This document shows positions 21,639 through 32,281 of a DNA stretch of 64,000 nt, one piece after another. The stretch is from Eustoma russellianum (lineage: Eukaryota; Streptophyta; Magnoliopsida; Gentianales; Gentianaceae): assembly GCA_036186865.1 (NCBI GenBank), contig AP025075.1, forward strand, positions 18,088,359-18,152,358. Direction: 5' to 3'. The position numbers and the translations under genes were made by a program. Under the pieces are notes generated by a model. That model saw only the letters and a list, made by a program, of their open reading frames with translations, made no database searches and was not told the DNA's origin. Numbering within the stretch: position 1 is the stretch's first letter; every line of letters starts with the position of its first letter.

Positions 21639-23925
21639 TGTCGGACCGTGCACCTGCAATAAACACCACTAGAGGGAGGGGTGAATAGTGGTTAGCGGAA
21701 ATTACACTACAACCCTTTGTTAAAATCCCCTTTGAAAACAGAATCTGAGACCACCTCAGATTAAGAACCCATTTTTAAAAAAATCCACAAATAAATGTAC
21801 ACAACTCTAAAAATTGTGAAACTTTCCATAATTGAACTTCAATGTGTTAGAAAGACTCTGTCCAAAAATCAGATACAAATAAGATCGTTTGACCCTTCAA
21901 ACAAATAAAAAGATTGAGATGGTCAAACAGGACAGAATTGGACAGAATGTTGCTGATTTTGCAAAACGTGTTTCTCTTTGAATACTTGAACAAAAAGATT
22001 GATCTTTATATCAAAACACTCCTTAGAAAGTCTAGTTGATTTTTCCAAAAGGCCCTGACCTCAAACAATTCTGGATAAATACAGAATTCAAGTTTTCTCA
22101 AAACTGATCAGATTGCAGCCAGATTGGAGCAGTTATCTTGCAAAGACTAAAAGACTAATTGCTCAAATCAAGTGATTCTTGTTGAAAATGAAAGATAACA
22201 GTCTGAAGTATAACTCCACCAAAAATCACGAATTTTGAAAATGTTTAGCTATTGTTTCAAATTGTGAGAAGTTGTGTGAAAACTGCAGTCAGAAACAGGC
22301 AAAAACAGAAATAAAGAAACAAGAGAAGAACACCGAGGATTTACCCTGGTTTGGTCAATGTGACCTACTCCAGTCCCAAGGAACACCTTACCTTGGATTT
22401 CACTATCAAATGAACACCTTACAACAAGAGCCAAGCTTGATCCTTAGGTTATACACCAATCCTATTCAAGACTTGGATAATCACCTCTATGCAACTCTTG
22501 GTTACAACACCTCTATCACCTATTGATGTAGCCTTATAAATTTGGCTAATCAATCATACAAATCCAACCCAAGAAGGTGTGTATAATGTAACTGGACAAA
22601 AAAAATTGGAACATCTTAGCTACACAAAGTATGAACGAAAATATGAGAAGAGAATAGAAAGACAACAATCTTCAATTTTGCTTTTCAAGTGTGTGTCTTC
22701 TCTTCTTCACCTTGCCTCTTATTTATAGCGTGAATAGATGGCATATTCTCTCCAACTTTTAGACCATGTGATGGCTGAGAATTTTGAATTAAAGAACATC
22801 CAAAATCAGCTCCAATAACCTTGTCTCCATTAACTTCAAATTTGAAATTTCAAGTAGACAACTTTTGCCAACTAGCTTGTTTTTGAATTTGTCCACTTGC
22901 CCAAAAGTTATAAAATGAATATACCACCTTCTCCACCTGTTTATAGACGTTTTTGATGTTGTATGTATGTATACCAACTCAAATTTTGTGAATAAAAATA
23001 ATGAATAAGTGTTGACAAGATTATGTCAACATATAACACCAAAATTCCTACTTTCTTCTCCTTTACATATTGTGATGAATCTTGCACCAAGGACACCTTG
23101 TAATCTCTAAAAGATGATTATTAATATCCTCTTATAACATATATAAGAGTGTCTTCAAGAAAAAATAGAATGTGACATCTCAAATCGTCACATATCCAAC
23201 TATAGTCAATAATCATCGGTTGAGAGAATAAGATATAAGATCACCATATAATCTTCAAAATAATAATAACACAGCTCCAGAATGAAGATAATAATATGCT
23301 CAAGAGATTCCTTGAGTGAAAAATACCAAAAATACCCTTGGGCGTAAAATGACCAAAATACCCCTTGTGTGAGAAAACTCCAGAAATGCCCCCGATGGCC
23401 AGAGATAATCGCAATACCACCTTTGTTATGATAAATAAGATAATAATATGCACTTGACATATTTTCACCATATGATGTTCCTACAAAACTCAAAATACCA
23501 ATTTTGCCCTTTTTGGTAAGTTGTAGAAACTTCCAAGGCACGTTAGTCACAAGACAATAATAATCACCCAAAACACATAATAAGCACATAATGAACATGT
23601 ATAATTCATATACAAATGAAAAAAATCATTTTAACACATTTTAGAAAATTATTTCTAAAAACCCTATATATCGATCGATCGAAGTGCCTCAGCTTCGTAG
23701 ATCGATGTCTCACATAAAGGTCTTAAACTTTTCTGCCTTACATAGATCGATCGATGTGAGAGATCTATGTACGTAGAACGATCGATGTGCAACAACCTGA
23801 GAGATCGATGTCAACTTGTTCAACTTTTTTAACTTTTAATCACATATAACACCATGTGTAACATTTTTAAGTATTCATCACTTAAAATCATGACTTTGAA
23901 AATTATCCAAACATATTTCTCAACA
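21639..23925 (-). repeat. Solo Sirevirus-type LTR inside LINE-D
   Basis: A 2,287-bp LTR on the minus strand: plus-strand ends TGTCGGACC... and ...TTTCTCAACA. It is flanked by the same five bases, AATTG (21634-21638 and 23926-23930). It has the TATA box (22720-22727, reverse) and R/U5 core (22347-22377) of the E1/E3 LTRs but no internal sequence, so it is the product of LTR-LTR recombination after insertion. A stretch of ATCGATCGATGT-type repeats lies at about 23680-23815 in its U3. Confidence 0.95.
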
Positions 23926-23930
23926 AATTG

Positions 23931-25260
23931 TTCGCTTGATATCTCCACCATAATCTGCAAGAGTAGGCTGTCTGAAGATCTTCTAGCTTTCTTAATCCTA
24001 GACCACCCTCAGCCGTTGGTCCAAAGAGTGTCTCGCTTGAAACCCAAGAATGGCAAGTCCTATTGTTTGTGCTTCCCCAAAATATTTAATCATCAATCTC
24101 TTTATTACTCGGATGAGACTCTGCGGTAACTGGCACGCTGATAGTATGTATAATGGTATTGTGGCGAGAACATGTTTGATTAAGATTAATCTGCCAGCTT
24201 GATTAAGGAACTTATTTTCCACATAGAGAGTTTTGCTTGTATTGAAGAGAGGAGACTAGCAAAATGCGCTGCTCTTTCTTTACCTTTATGCAACTGGTCT
24301 CCTAAGTATTTTTGGCAAACTAACTGCTGTCATATGTAATACCTGTTCCATCCGACTAATCTGCATGCAAGAGAGATAGGTTGCTGGAACAAAGTGACTT
24401 TTCTGAAAGTTTGCTGCCTGTCCTGAGGTTGCTTGATATAATTCCAAGAATTTTCTGAATTTCCTTAGGTTCCTCAGTCCGCCATTGATAAACACCAATA
24501 GATCACCAGCAAAAGCTAAATGGGTAACAGTTTTTGGTCTTCCTGCCGTAAATGGCATGATGATCCCTTACTCAACCAAATTGTTAATGCCCCTTGAAAA
24601 TGCCTCTGATGCTAGTATAAATAAGATGGGGGATAATGGGTCTCCTTGCTTGACTCCTCTTGATGGTTGGAAAAAACCCGAAGGTACTCCATTGACCAAT
24701 ATCGAAATGTATGTGCCTTTGAGATGATTAAAGATAAGATTGATAAATCTTTCTGCAAAGCCAAATTTTGATAGCAGTTTCGAGACAAAAGTCCAGTTGA
24801 CCCTATCAAACGCTTTCATCATGTCAAGCTTTATGATAACATTGGAACCTCTAGCCTTCATGTGCAGCAAGTGGACCATTTCGCGAGCCATAAGAATCTG
24901 ATCCGATATATCTCTTCCTTTCACAAATCCGGCCTGCTCTACTGTAATAAGTTTCTAAAGCAGCGGTTGTATTCGCGTTGCAATAATACGTGTTGCCAAC
25001 TTGGATACGAAGTTAGCTAGACTAATTGGACGATAATCAGAAAATGTGCGTGGAGTAGGAGTCTTTGGCAGCAGTATTATTAATGTACTACCCATTGCCT
25101 TCGGGATAGGGATGCCCAGAAAGAATTCCTGCATTGCTTTGTGAACATCATTTCGGACTATATCCCAACAATTGCGGAAGAAATGGTCATTATATCCATC
25201 TGGACCAGGTGCACTTTTTGGATCAAGTGACCAAACTGCTTCTTTCACCTATGCATGTGA
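23931..25260 (-). pseudogene. LINE-D ORF2 reverse transcriptase
   Basis: L1-type RT read on the minus strand. Blocks in order: LDPKSAPGPDGYNDHFFRN (about 25230-25180), TLIILLPKT...FSDYRPISL (about 25080-25010), ISDQILMAREMVHLL, VIIKLDMMKAFDRVNWTF (about 24840-24785), GVKQGDPLSPILFILASEAF (about 24660-24600) and HLAFAGDLLVFINGG (about 24520-24480). The last should read FADD: the second catalytic Asp is Gly (codon 24507-24505), which should abolish polymerase activity. Later parts (NKFLNQAGRLILIKHVLATI, GLRKLEDLQ) run up to the solo LTR. Frame changes occur near 24565 and 24950. Confidence 0.9.
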
Positions 25261-25699
25261 TGTTAAAGCCGTTAGCAGCTGGTTATCAGACGGAGATATG
25301 AGTTGCGGTATATGATCCAAAATAGAATTATCATCAGAAATTGGTTCTGTCGAAAACAATCTTTTGTAATAATCTACCTCTGCTGTTGAATACTGCTCTG
25401 TGTGTCGATGACAATACCCTCCTCATCTTATTTGGTTGATTGTCTGCCACGAATGCCTATCTTTTACAATGTTGTGGAAAAACGATGTATTTGCATCTCC
25501 TTCTGCTATCCATTTCTGTCTCGCTTTCTGAGCCCAAAATAACAGTCTCTTGCGTTCTGCTGTCTTGTAGTGTGCCTGAACTTTATGATATTTCATGCGG
25601 GTTTCTGGTGAAGGTTGTGCGTCGAAACAGGCTTCACATCAAGTTAGTTCCTGTTCCAAATGTGATACTTGATCAAAAATATTTCCAAATACATTTTTA

Positions 25700-26545
25700 T
25701 TCCATGCTTAAAGATCCTTTTTCAACTGCTGTAGCTTGTTATATAGACCATGCATTCCTCCTATTGTGGGATATGACTCCCATGACGATTTCACACATTT
25801 GTGAAACTCCTGATGTTCTACCCACATATTCTGAAAACGAAAAGATTTAGGTCCGCTGAATGCTGAATGTGTAGAGCGTAATAGCAATGGAGCATGATCT
25901 GAGGTTAATCGCAGAAGATGAGTAACTCGAAGGTTTGGAAATAAAGCGTTGTATGATTCTGAGCATAACATGCGATCCAACCGGCGACGAACTATTCCCA
26001 ATCCACGACCACTTGTCCAAGTATACATGGAACCCTCATATGGCAAGTCTATCAATTCAGAATAAGAAACAAAATCATTAAAATCCTCTAACGAGGACAT
26101 CGAAGGGGAAGATAGGCCATCATGTTCTGTGACCGTTAAGAATGTGTTGAAGTCCCCTCCTATTAACCATGGATCTGTATAAGTACTATGGTGATGTTGT
26201 AATGCAAGCCATAATCTACGGCGCTCAGTCACAGTATGCAGTCCATATACTGGAGTGAACCAGAAGATACTTCCGTGCCAACTAACTGGAATTTAAAGTG
26301 AGAGCATTGTTCGTCATAGACTGTAGAGATTATTTTGAGAGAGTTGCTTGCCCAAAATATCCATATTTTTCCTCGACAAACTGATTCAGCATGCGAAAAC
26401 TTCAACTTTGTAAATGAGCCAGGTTTGCAGCGTCTTTCTTTAGTTCAATAATGACAAGTAGATGCAGTTTATGAATTTTTACAAGTTTCCGAATGCGAAC
26501 CATTGAGGTCGCAATTCCTCGAACATTCCAAATTAGACAATTCAT
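25700..26545 (-). pseudogene. LINE-D ORF2 endonuclease
   Basis: ORF2 opens with ATG at 26545-26543, overlapping the ORF1 stop as ATGA, and reads MNCLIWNVRGIATSMVRIRK, the usual start of a LINE apurinic-type endonuclease (N in WNVRG; LLVIIEL carrying the Glu). The main body at 26232-25708 has DPWLIGGDFNTFL (catalytic Asp and Asn), MYTWTSGRGLGIVRRRLDRML and the final TSDHAPLLL with the catalytic Asp-His pair. It would nick target DNA to prime reverse transcription. A frame change near 26250-26400 breaks it. Confidence 0.88.
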
Positions 26546-27866
26546 TGAGAAGATGAGGAGGATAAGTGTGAAGATCGGGTTAGCCTTTCAGAAGCCTGGG
26601 TGTATGTGGCTACCATTTTTTGTTTTGTACGACGTCGTCGTGTTATGGGATTTGGATCCTCTAGTTCTTGCAGCAGTTGATCTGTGGATTTAGCGAAGGA
26701 TTCATTTGTACCCATACTGTTTGTCTGTGCATCTGTTGCTACCGCATGTCCTTCATGGATGTTAGCAATATCCGGTGGTAAAACTCCTGTGATTATATTT
26801 GGTTGTTGCATGGTAACAGGAGGCATATGTGGATCATGTATCAATAATTCAGAGTCAGATCGTGTGGCATCTAAAACATCATCATTTTCCTCCACAATGT
26901 GATCCAATGACACACCAGTTTTTGATAAATCTTGCTGTTCAGAAATTGATTGTATTATAGCATTATCATCCTGAATATCATTTGCTGAATTTGGTTGCAC
27001 TTCGTTTGGGTTATCATCTGGTAGGGCGTAATCATCCTCCTCATCTTCCACCATCACAGTCTGCGCGGGATTATTTTTCTTTGGTGTCCATCTTTTAGCT
27101 TTTTCCTTTGGTTTGATAGGGATGACTACTGGATCTTGCTCTTTTTCTTGATGCTCATCTCCAACTGATTTACAATTTTTGGCTTCATGTCCCAATATGC
27201 GGCAGGTAGTACAGAATAGAGCAACATTTTCATATTCCACTGTAGGATATATTTCATGGTCTCCCCATTGAATATGAAGGCGAGCTAGTAGTGACTTGGA
27301 TATATCCACTTCAATGCATAATTGAACCACCGAAGGTCTCAATCCATTAGATGTAGCGGAGTCCATTTTCAATGGCAATCCAATCATATGAGCAATATCC
27401 CATAGGGCTGATTTATTTTGCAAATATAGGGGAATGCCTCGTATGAAAACCCAAATTGGAACAATGGGTTTATCAATCTTGGGATCAAAATCTGGTGTCC
27501 ACTTTGTCACCCTCATAATATAGCCATTAACCGTCCATGATCGTCGTAAAAAGCATCTATGGTAATCATCCGGTTGTTGAAAAGTAAGAATAAGCTAATC
27601 ATCAAGTAATTCTAACTTAGGAGTCGTTTTAAATCCAATCCGTTCCATACAAGCAGCTAATTGTTTCATATTTGGACGTCCATGCCAGAAGGAACCAACC
27701 AATGTATATTTGTATGGCAATGAATAACGATCAACTTCATCTTTGTGAATGATATAGAAGGCATACCTTTGTAGCGTGATATAGTTCGGATTGCTGCAAC
27801 GGACTCCATTGCAGTCGGGGCTAAAGCCTCCGCAAAAGTTTTCTTGATCGCAGGGGTATCCGACAT
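26542..27866 (-). pseudogene. LINE-D ORF1: DUF4283 and CCHC zinc-finger protein
   Basis: RNA-binding ORF1 protein. I take the ATG at 27866, which starts MSDTPAIKKTFAEALAP, because no transposon-like residues precede it. Frameshifts lie between about 27780 and 27520. The long frame 27516-26542 holds the end of DUF4283 (IPLYLQNKSALWDIAHMIGL), then VDISKSLLARLHIQWGDHEI and a CCHC_4 finger (CTTCRILGHEAKNC). A low-complexity acidic/Ser/Gln tail ends SHLSSSSSQ at 26545. The role is inferred from plant L1-like ORF1 proteins: binding LINE RNA to form the RNP. Confidence 0.85.
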
Positions 27867-28051
27867 TATCGGATCAGTCCAGAAAAATTGAAATATGAAA
27901 AATTCTGTGAACAAAGATGCAAATTCGAACGAAACGGGCAGTGCAGTTGATAAATGAAATAGTATTGCAGAGAATTGAGATCAAAGGCAAGATCTTTTTC
28001 CATGGTGATGCGCCGTAAAAGAAATCGCCAGAGCCGCTGCCATTTTTCCAT

Positions 28052-28055
<4 letters not shown>

Positions 28056-28100
<45 letters not shown>

Positions 28101-28236
28101 GTATATATATATATGTATATAGATACACATATATATATACATATATATACATATATATACATATATACATATATACTATATATATATATACATATATATA
28201 TACATATCTATATATATATATATATATATATATAAT
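28056..28236. repeat. (TA)n / TATATACA microsatellite
   Basis: Almost pure alternation of TA with interspersed TATATACATA units, directly upstream (minus strand) of the LINE-D 5' end. Frames reading through it in both directions (27866-28305) are Ile/Tyr repeats and not genes. Confidence 0.92.
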
Positions 28237-28278
28237 ATGAGGAAAGTCATACCAAAGGGTTAGTCTCCATATGTCCTT

Positions 28279-28391
28279 TAACGGCACTATACTCACATTT
28301 CGCATATGATCACTGCTCTTTTGTGTAATATGGTTTTTCTCCGTTACAAGGGAGATTTACATCAATAAAACTAAATTTTTCGGGTTAAAAA
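28279..28391 (+). mobile_element. Short LINE 3'-end fragment
   Basis: Contains GTTTTTCTCCGTTACAAGGG (about 28333-28352), a variant of the 3'-terminal box of LINE-B, C and D. CATCAATAAAACTAAA and a short A-run follow. It is flanked by two copies of AATATGAGGAAAGTCATACC and TCTCCATATGTC (28232-28278 and 28392-28461; the first copy lacks 23 internal bases). This fits a strongly 5'-truncated LINE insertion. Confidence 0.6.
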
Positions 28392-28644
28392 AATAATATG
28401 AGGAAAGTCATACCATTTTGGTGATTAAGATGGAAGCAAAGGGTCGGTCTCCATATGTCTATAACTACAAAAATGTTACTCCCGTAGTACTTTTAAATTT
28501 GTATGAGACCAATAATAAATACACATTTTTTTTATAAATACACAACGTTTTATTTGGTCAATGAAAAATGATGACATAAAATCATTGACTTAAAAATATC
28601 AAAAACGTATATTTATCAAGAAAAATATTTATTTATGATTGGGC

Positions 28645-28883
28645 AACCAGCGTGGCTGGCGTGGTGGTTCAGCACCTCGTCCTTTAAGCAAGTGGCGACG
28701 GTTCGATTCCCCTGATGCAAGAATCGCTCCTTCGCTTCTGTGCGCATAAAAGGTGCCAGCTGGCCAGCCCTTTACCACTTCGTGTGCTAGCTGTGGCCAG
28801 CCCTTTACCACTTCGTGTGCTGACCCAAGGGCGAGGGGGATTTAGTCTGGCTAATACCGGGATACCTCCTAAGGGGCAACCCT
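28645..28883 (+). mobile_element. tRNA-derived SINE with 17-bp TSD
   Basis: A 239-bp element between identical 17-base flanks, TTTATTTATGATTGGGC (28628-28644 and 28884-28900). An A-box-like TGGCGTGGTGG (about 28658-28668) and a B box GGTTCGATTCC (about 28699-28709) give an internal pol III promoter. The CACCTCGTCCTTTAAGC part between them resembles a tRNA anticodon arm. A 28-base unit (TGGCCAGCCCTTTACCACTT...) is repeated at 28761-28788 and 28794-28821. The body ends GGGGCAACCC before the T-rich duplication. Confidence 0.85.
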
Positions 28884-29057
28884 TTTATTTATGATTGGGC
28901 TATATGTTAATCCAAAACGTCCTCTTCCATTTTGAACCTTAAATATGCGGGGGGCCTGAGTCAACTGCAAACTCACGCAATTACCCAGCTGATCCCGAAT
29001 CATTTCTGCATTCAAAAGCAAAAATAACTGATTTCAAAAAAGGAAAGGAAAAAGAAG

Positions 29058-29302
29058 ATGGTTTTCAACGGTGCAATGGTGATTTCGGCAGCCAAATTAA
29101 GCGCAGAGGCTTGGCAAATAATGGCGTGTTTAGGAGAGGAGAGAGAATAGCAGGGGAAGAATTGTTGGATCTGGTTATAATTTTCCCTCTTCGACAGCTA
29201 GGGCGTTTTATTCTCTACTTTTGGACTTACTTATTTGCACCTCCTCTTTCCTACTACTACGAGGATGAGGATGAGGATGAGGATGACGAAGAGGATGACT
29301 GA
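29058..29302 (+). pseudogene. Possible small gene: membrane-type protein with acidic tail, frameshifted
   Basis: Not recognised. An ATG at 29058 opens a 30-residue frame (MVFNGAMVISAAKLSAEAWQ...CLGEERE). In a different frame, with no ATG of its own, the sequence continues RIAGEELLDLVIIFPLRQLG, then RFILYFWTYLFAPPLSYYY, and ends in a pure Asp/Glu tail at the stop at 29300-29302. Together they would make a protein of about 80 residues with one hydrophobic stretch and an acidic C-terminus. A single slip in the GGAGAGGAGAGAGAA run (29133-29147) would link them. It lies in the least transposon-dense part of the window. Alternatives: chance frames, or two exons. Confidence 0.3.
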
Positions 29303-29309
29303 TTGTCTG

Positions 29310-30160
29310 GTGGACGACGACGGTTTGACTGATGAAGAAGAAGGATTTCTCATTTCCTCCGGGGACCATTTCGCAATTTATTATATAGTAATTTTATGGT
29401 GATTTATGAATGACTCTGGGCTTTAAATTAAATTAAATTAAATTTTTATGTTTCAGGATATTCGTTATGGTGTACCTAGAATATGTCTATTATTATTTAT
29501 CCTTTACGTTTGAATATATTATTATAGTTTGGTTTGAATATAATTGACGCATTATTTTTATTATACTCTAGCGACAGCTTTTACTGTCGTTGCGATATAC
29601 TGGGTATGATTATTGTTGTTATTTTGAATATATTATTATAGTTTGATTTTAATATAATTTATGCATTATTTTTATTATACATATAGTTAGTTAATTCATA
29701 TAAACTAAAAAACATATTTTTATTATACATATAGTTATTTAATTATATAAATTAAAAAAGCATATTAAAAAATTTTAGCATTAATATATTTTTATACTTA
29801 AACTAAAAAAATATTTATTGAACAAAGAAAATTAGAAAGCAAAACAATATTTTTAAAATGAAAAGTTTACTATAATAAAATTTTGTCCCGACTCATCTAC
29901 TCAGATCAGCCTGTAGCTATTCATGACAGAAAATATTGTGTACGTCTGTTATTTTATCATTTGTATCAGGAGAGCTTCTGATCTTTTGCTTTTTAAAACG
30001 AAACATTTTTTGACGGTTCAAGATTTTTTGTTACAAAGATGAGATAATAAAAAAATGTGTTCGAAATGGTTATTCTATCGTTTACATACTGCTCTTTTCA
30101 TAAACACTCTTTTAACCGTTTAACGTAACATATTCACTATTCTTTTTTATATGTCATCTT
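29310..30160. other. AT-rich non-coding stretch
   Basis: Nothing gene-like seen. Contains AAATTAAATTAAATT (about 29427-29442) and a short internal repeat of TATTATAGTTTG...TATAATTTATGCATTATTTTTATTATA (near 29515-29560 and 29630-29680). Confidence 0.4.
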
Positions 30161-30167
30161 TTAACAT

Positions 30168-30428
30168 ATGGATAATTACCTTTACTTCCCTTGTGGTTTG
30201 GCTAATTCGCCAAAAATTTATCCGTGTTTTAAAAATATACTTGTATCTCCCTTCTAGTTTGGGTTAAAGTGGTTTCCGGCCAACTCCGTCCAAACCATAG
30301 GGGGTTGTGTTGGCCAGAAACCACTTTAACCCAAAGTAGAGGGGATGTAAAAGTTTATTTAGCCAAACCACAGGAAAATTTTTGGCGAATTAGCCAAACC
30401 ACATGGAAGGTAAAGGTAATTATCCATA
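30168..30428. mobile_element. Palindromic MITE, copy 1
   Basis: About 260 bp with near-perfect inverted ends (TATGGATAATTACCTTTAC... and ...GTAAAGGTAATTATCCATA). An inner pair of arms (GTTTGGGTTAAAGTGGTTTC near 30257-30276 and its complement near 30317-30340) makes the whole unit foldable into a long hairpin. A second copy lies at 31349-31578. No transposase. The border and TSD (possibly TA or TAA) cannot be fixed. Confidence 0.85.
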
Positions 30429-30537
30429 ATTATTAACTTTAAAACTATAAACTACTGCTCACTAGCTACCCCACTTTAGAGGTTACTTTTCATCGACTTT
30501 GATTTAGTTCTCATCCTAGCTACCCTCCATTGATTAA

Positions 30538-30712
30538 ACCTGTGTTTGTGACATTGAGATCACAGATTTGAGCTGCGGAAACACCCTCTTGCATAAAGTA
30601 TAGAGTAAGACTGCATACATCAGATCGCGAAGTGATCCGGCCCTTCTCCAAACCCTGTGCAAATGCAAAAGACTAGTGCAGCGAGAACAACGTTTTATAG
30701 ACCAATTATCAG
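30538..30712 (+). mobile_element. Au-type SINE remnant
   Basis: GCTGCGGAAACACCCTCTTG (30573-30592) followed by GTAAGACTGCATACATCAGA and TCCGGCCCTTCTCCAAACCC matches, from memory of the family, the 3' two-thirds of Au/TS-like plant SINEs, including the GGAAAC-CTCTTG block and the CCGGCCCTTC block. The tRNA-like part is worn (ACAGATTTGAGC for the B box). No clear TSD. Confidence 0.6.
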
Positions 30713-31345
30713 CTGCTTTTTAGGAGAATGCCTAGTCAATGTCCCATTATCCTTGTTCACTTTCATGTCTGATAAACTATTGACAGGTATCTATTATTCT
30801 GTTTATTTTAATTTTTTTATATTTGTAATTTCTACATGTTAAATTATTAATATGTATTTCTGAAATTCATGGAGTATGTAGTAAGATTTGTGCTCAACTC
30901 AACACGAAGCAATCAAACAAAGGTAATGTGATAACCACGTGAAAGGAATAGCAACACTGTTGTATATGTATCATCGTACATCTTCCTGTCCAGAATATTT
31001 GCTTCCTTCCAATGGGTGCATGCCACCACATCATGATTTGGCAACCCATTTATGAGCTTTTTGCATGAGTTGTGGACCTATGGATTTTTGTTACATAATG
31101 TTTTACAATATGCATTCTGAATTTGACTACATTCTTAGCTTTTTCATCTAGGAGTCATCAAATCGTGGTAGTAAAATTTGTCGTGGTACACATTGATATT
31201 GATGGAAAGAAAATAAGAGTGTCGCGTGTAAGCATATATGAACATTTGTATATTGGTATTACAATGCATGTATTATTTATTTTATTTTATTTTATTTTAT
31301 AAAATAATATAATACGATATATTGAAAAAATCAACTGTGACAATA
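30713..31345. other. AT-rich stretch, no gene seen
   Basis: The 61-codon frame at 30657-30842 overlaps the SINE remnant and has no recognisable features. A TTTTA repeat lies at about 31275-31299. Confidence 0.4.
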
Positions 31346-31348
31346 TTT

Positions 31349-31578
31349 TAAGGGATAATTACCTTTACCTCTCCTGTGGTTTGGCTAAATAGACTTTTAC
31401 CCCCTCTAGTTTGGGTTAAAGTGGTTTCCGGCCAACACAGCCCCCTATGGTTTGGACGGAGTTGGCCGAAAACTACTTTAACCCAAACTAAAGGGGAGGT
31501 AAAGGTCTATTTTCAAAACACAGAGAAATTTTTGACGAATTAGCCAAACCACAGGGAGGCAAAGGTAATTATCTCTTT
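31349..31578. mobile_element. Palindromic MITE, copy 2
   Basis: Same family as 30168-30428: ends GGGATAATTACCTTTACCTC and GGCAAAGGTAATTATCTC, with inner arms GTTTGGGTTAAAGTGGTTTC and GAAAACTACTTTAACCCAAA. It keeps GGTTTGGCTAA and the loop around TTTGGACGGAGTTGG, but the loop is in the opposite orientation to copy 1. Confidence 0.85.
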
Positions 31579-32144
31579 AACATACTAAACACAACGAAAA
31601 TGTTGTCTATCTTCGTTAATTCTACCTCCCCATAGATTCTTTCACGTGTCAAATTTTTAGCCAGATATGAGTAATCGAAAAACCATTTCTATGTGTTTCT
31701 AATACATAGATATAGTTGTATATATCTGGTCCCTCCATACCACGTCATAGACGGGAATTCTAAGTCGATAGAGTAATGTTGTTGTTGTTGATGTGATGTT
31801 GTCATATTCTTTTCATATGCCATATTTAAACTAACAAATAAGATATTGTCATATGCATTACAGTGGTTATTTTAATATAGGTTGTTACATTTTGTCATCT
31901 GATCGTTGTTCTATGTTACTAATCAAACTATTTCAACCACCACGTTAACTATATTCCAGAAGTATTTTTGTATTATCAATCATATCCTGTATATCTCAAC
32001 GACATTAAAAAATATCTTAAAATGACAAATAATGTGATGACATAATTTGTCTAAAATAATAGTACTTATTAGAGAACAAGAATGATCTCCGGATGTTGTA
32101 CATGCTATTTATGAATGAAAGTTTACTTAAGAAAACAGAAAATA
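31579..32144. other. AT-rich stretch, nothing recognised
   Basis: No coding or RNA feature seen on either strand. Confidence 0.4.
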
Positions 32145-32260
32145 ATGAAAGTAGTTATTTATTGTTTTGTAAGTATTTAAGATTTGTTTGTTTTAGGAAA
32201 AATTGAAACATTGACTCTCAAATCTTAAATACTTATAAAACAACAAATACCGTATGAAAG
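32145..32260. mobile_element. Small hairpin MITE-like repeat
   Basis: Inverted arms TTGTTTTGTAAGTATTTAAG (about 32163-32182) and its complement (about 32223-32242) around a loop of about 32 bases, flanked by ATGAAAG on both sides (32145-32151 and 32254-32260). A second, related hairpin starts at about 32282 and is interrupted by E3. Confidence 0.6.
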
Positions 32261-32281
32261 CTTAAGAAAAGAAGAAGAAGT

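Larger units (their letters stand above)
19850..28050 (-). mobile_element. LINE-D: near full-length L1-like LINE, split by a solo LTR
   Basis: About 5.9 kb once the LTR insertion is subtracted. Order on the minus strand: a 5' UTR from about 28050, ORF1 from 27866, ORF2 (endonuclease, reverse transcriptase, zf-RVT, RNase H) from 26545 to 20423, a 3' UTR with two hairpins, and the terminal box CCTCCGCCATAAGTGAGG at about 19860-19880. An appended RNase H domain and a DUF4283/CCHC ORF1 are typical of plant L1-like LINEs. Both ends border TA microsatellites, so no unambiguous TSD can be read. Confidence 0.9.

Noticed and set aside
27866..28305. Overlapping Tyr/Ile frames on both strands
   Set aside because: Translation of the TA microsatellite next to LINE-D.
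28645..28720. tRNA gene
   Set aside because: A and B boxes are present but the sequence does not close into an acceptor stem and is embedded in a SINE with TSD.
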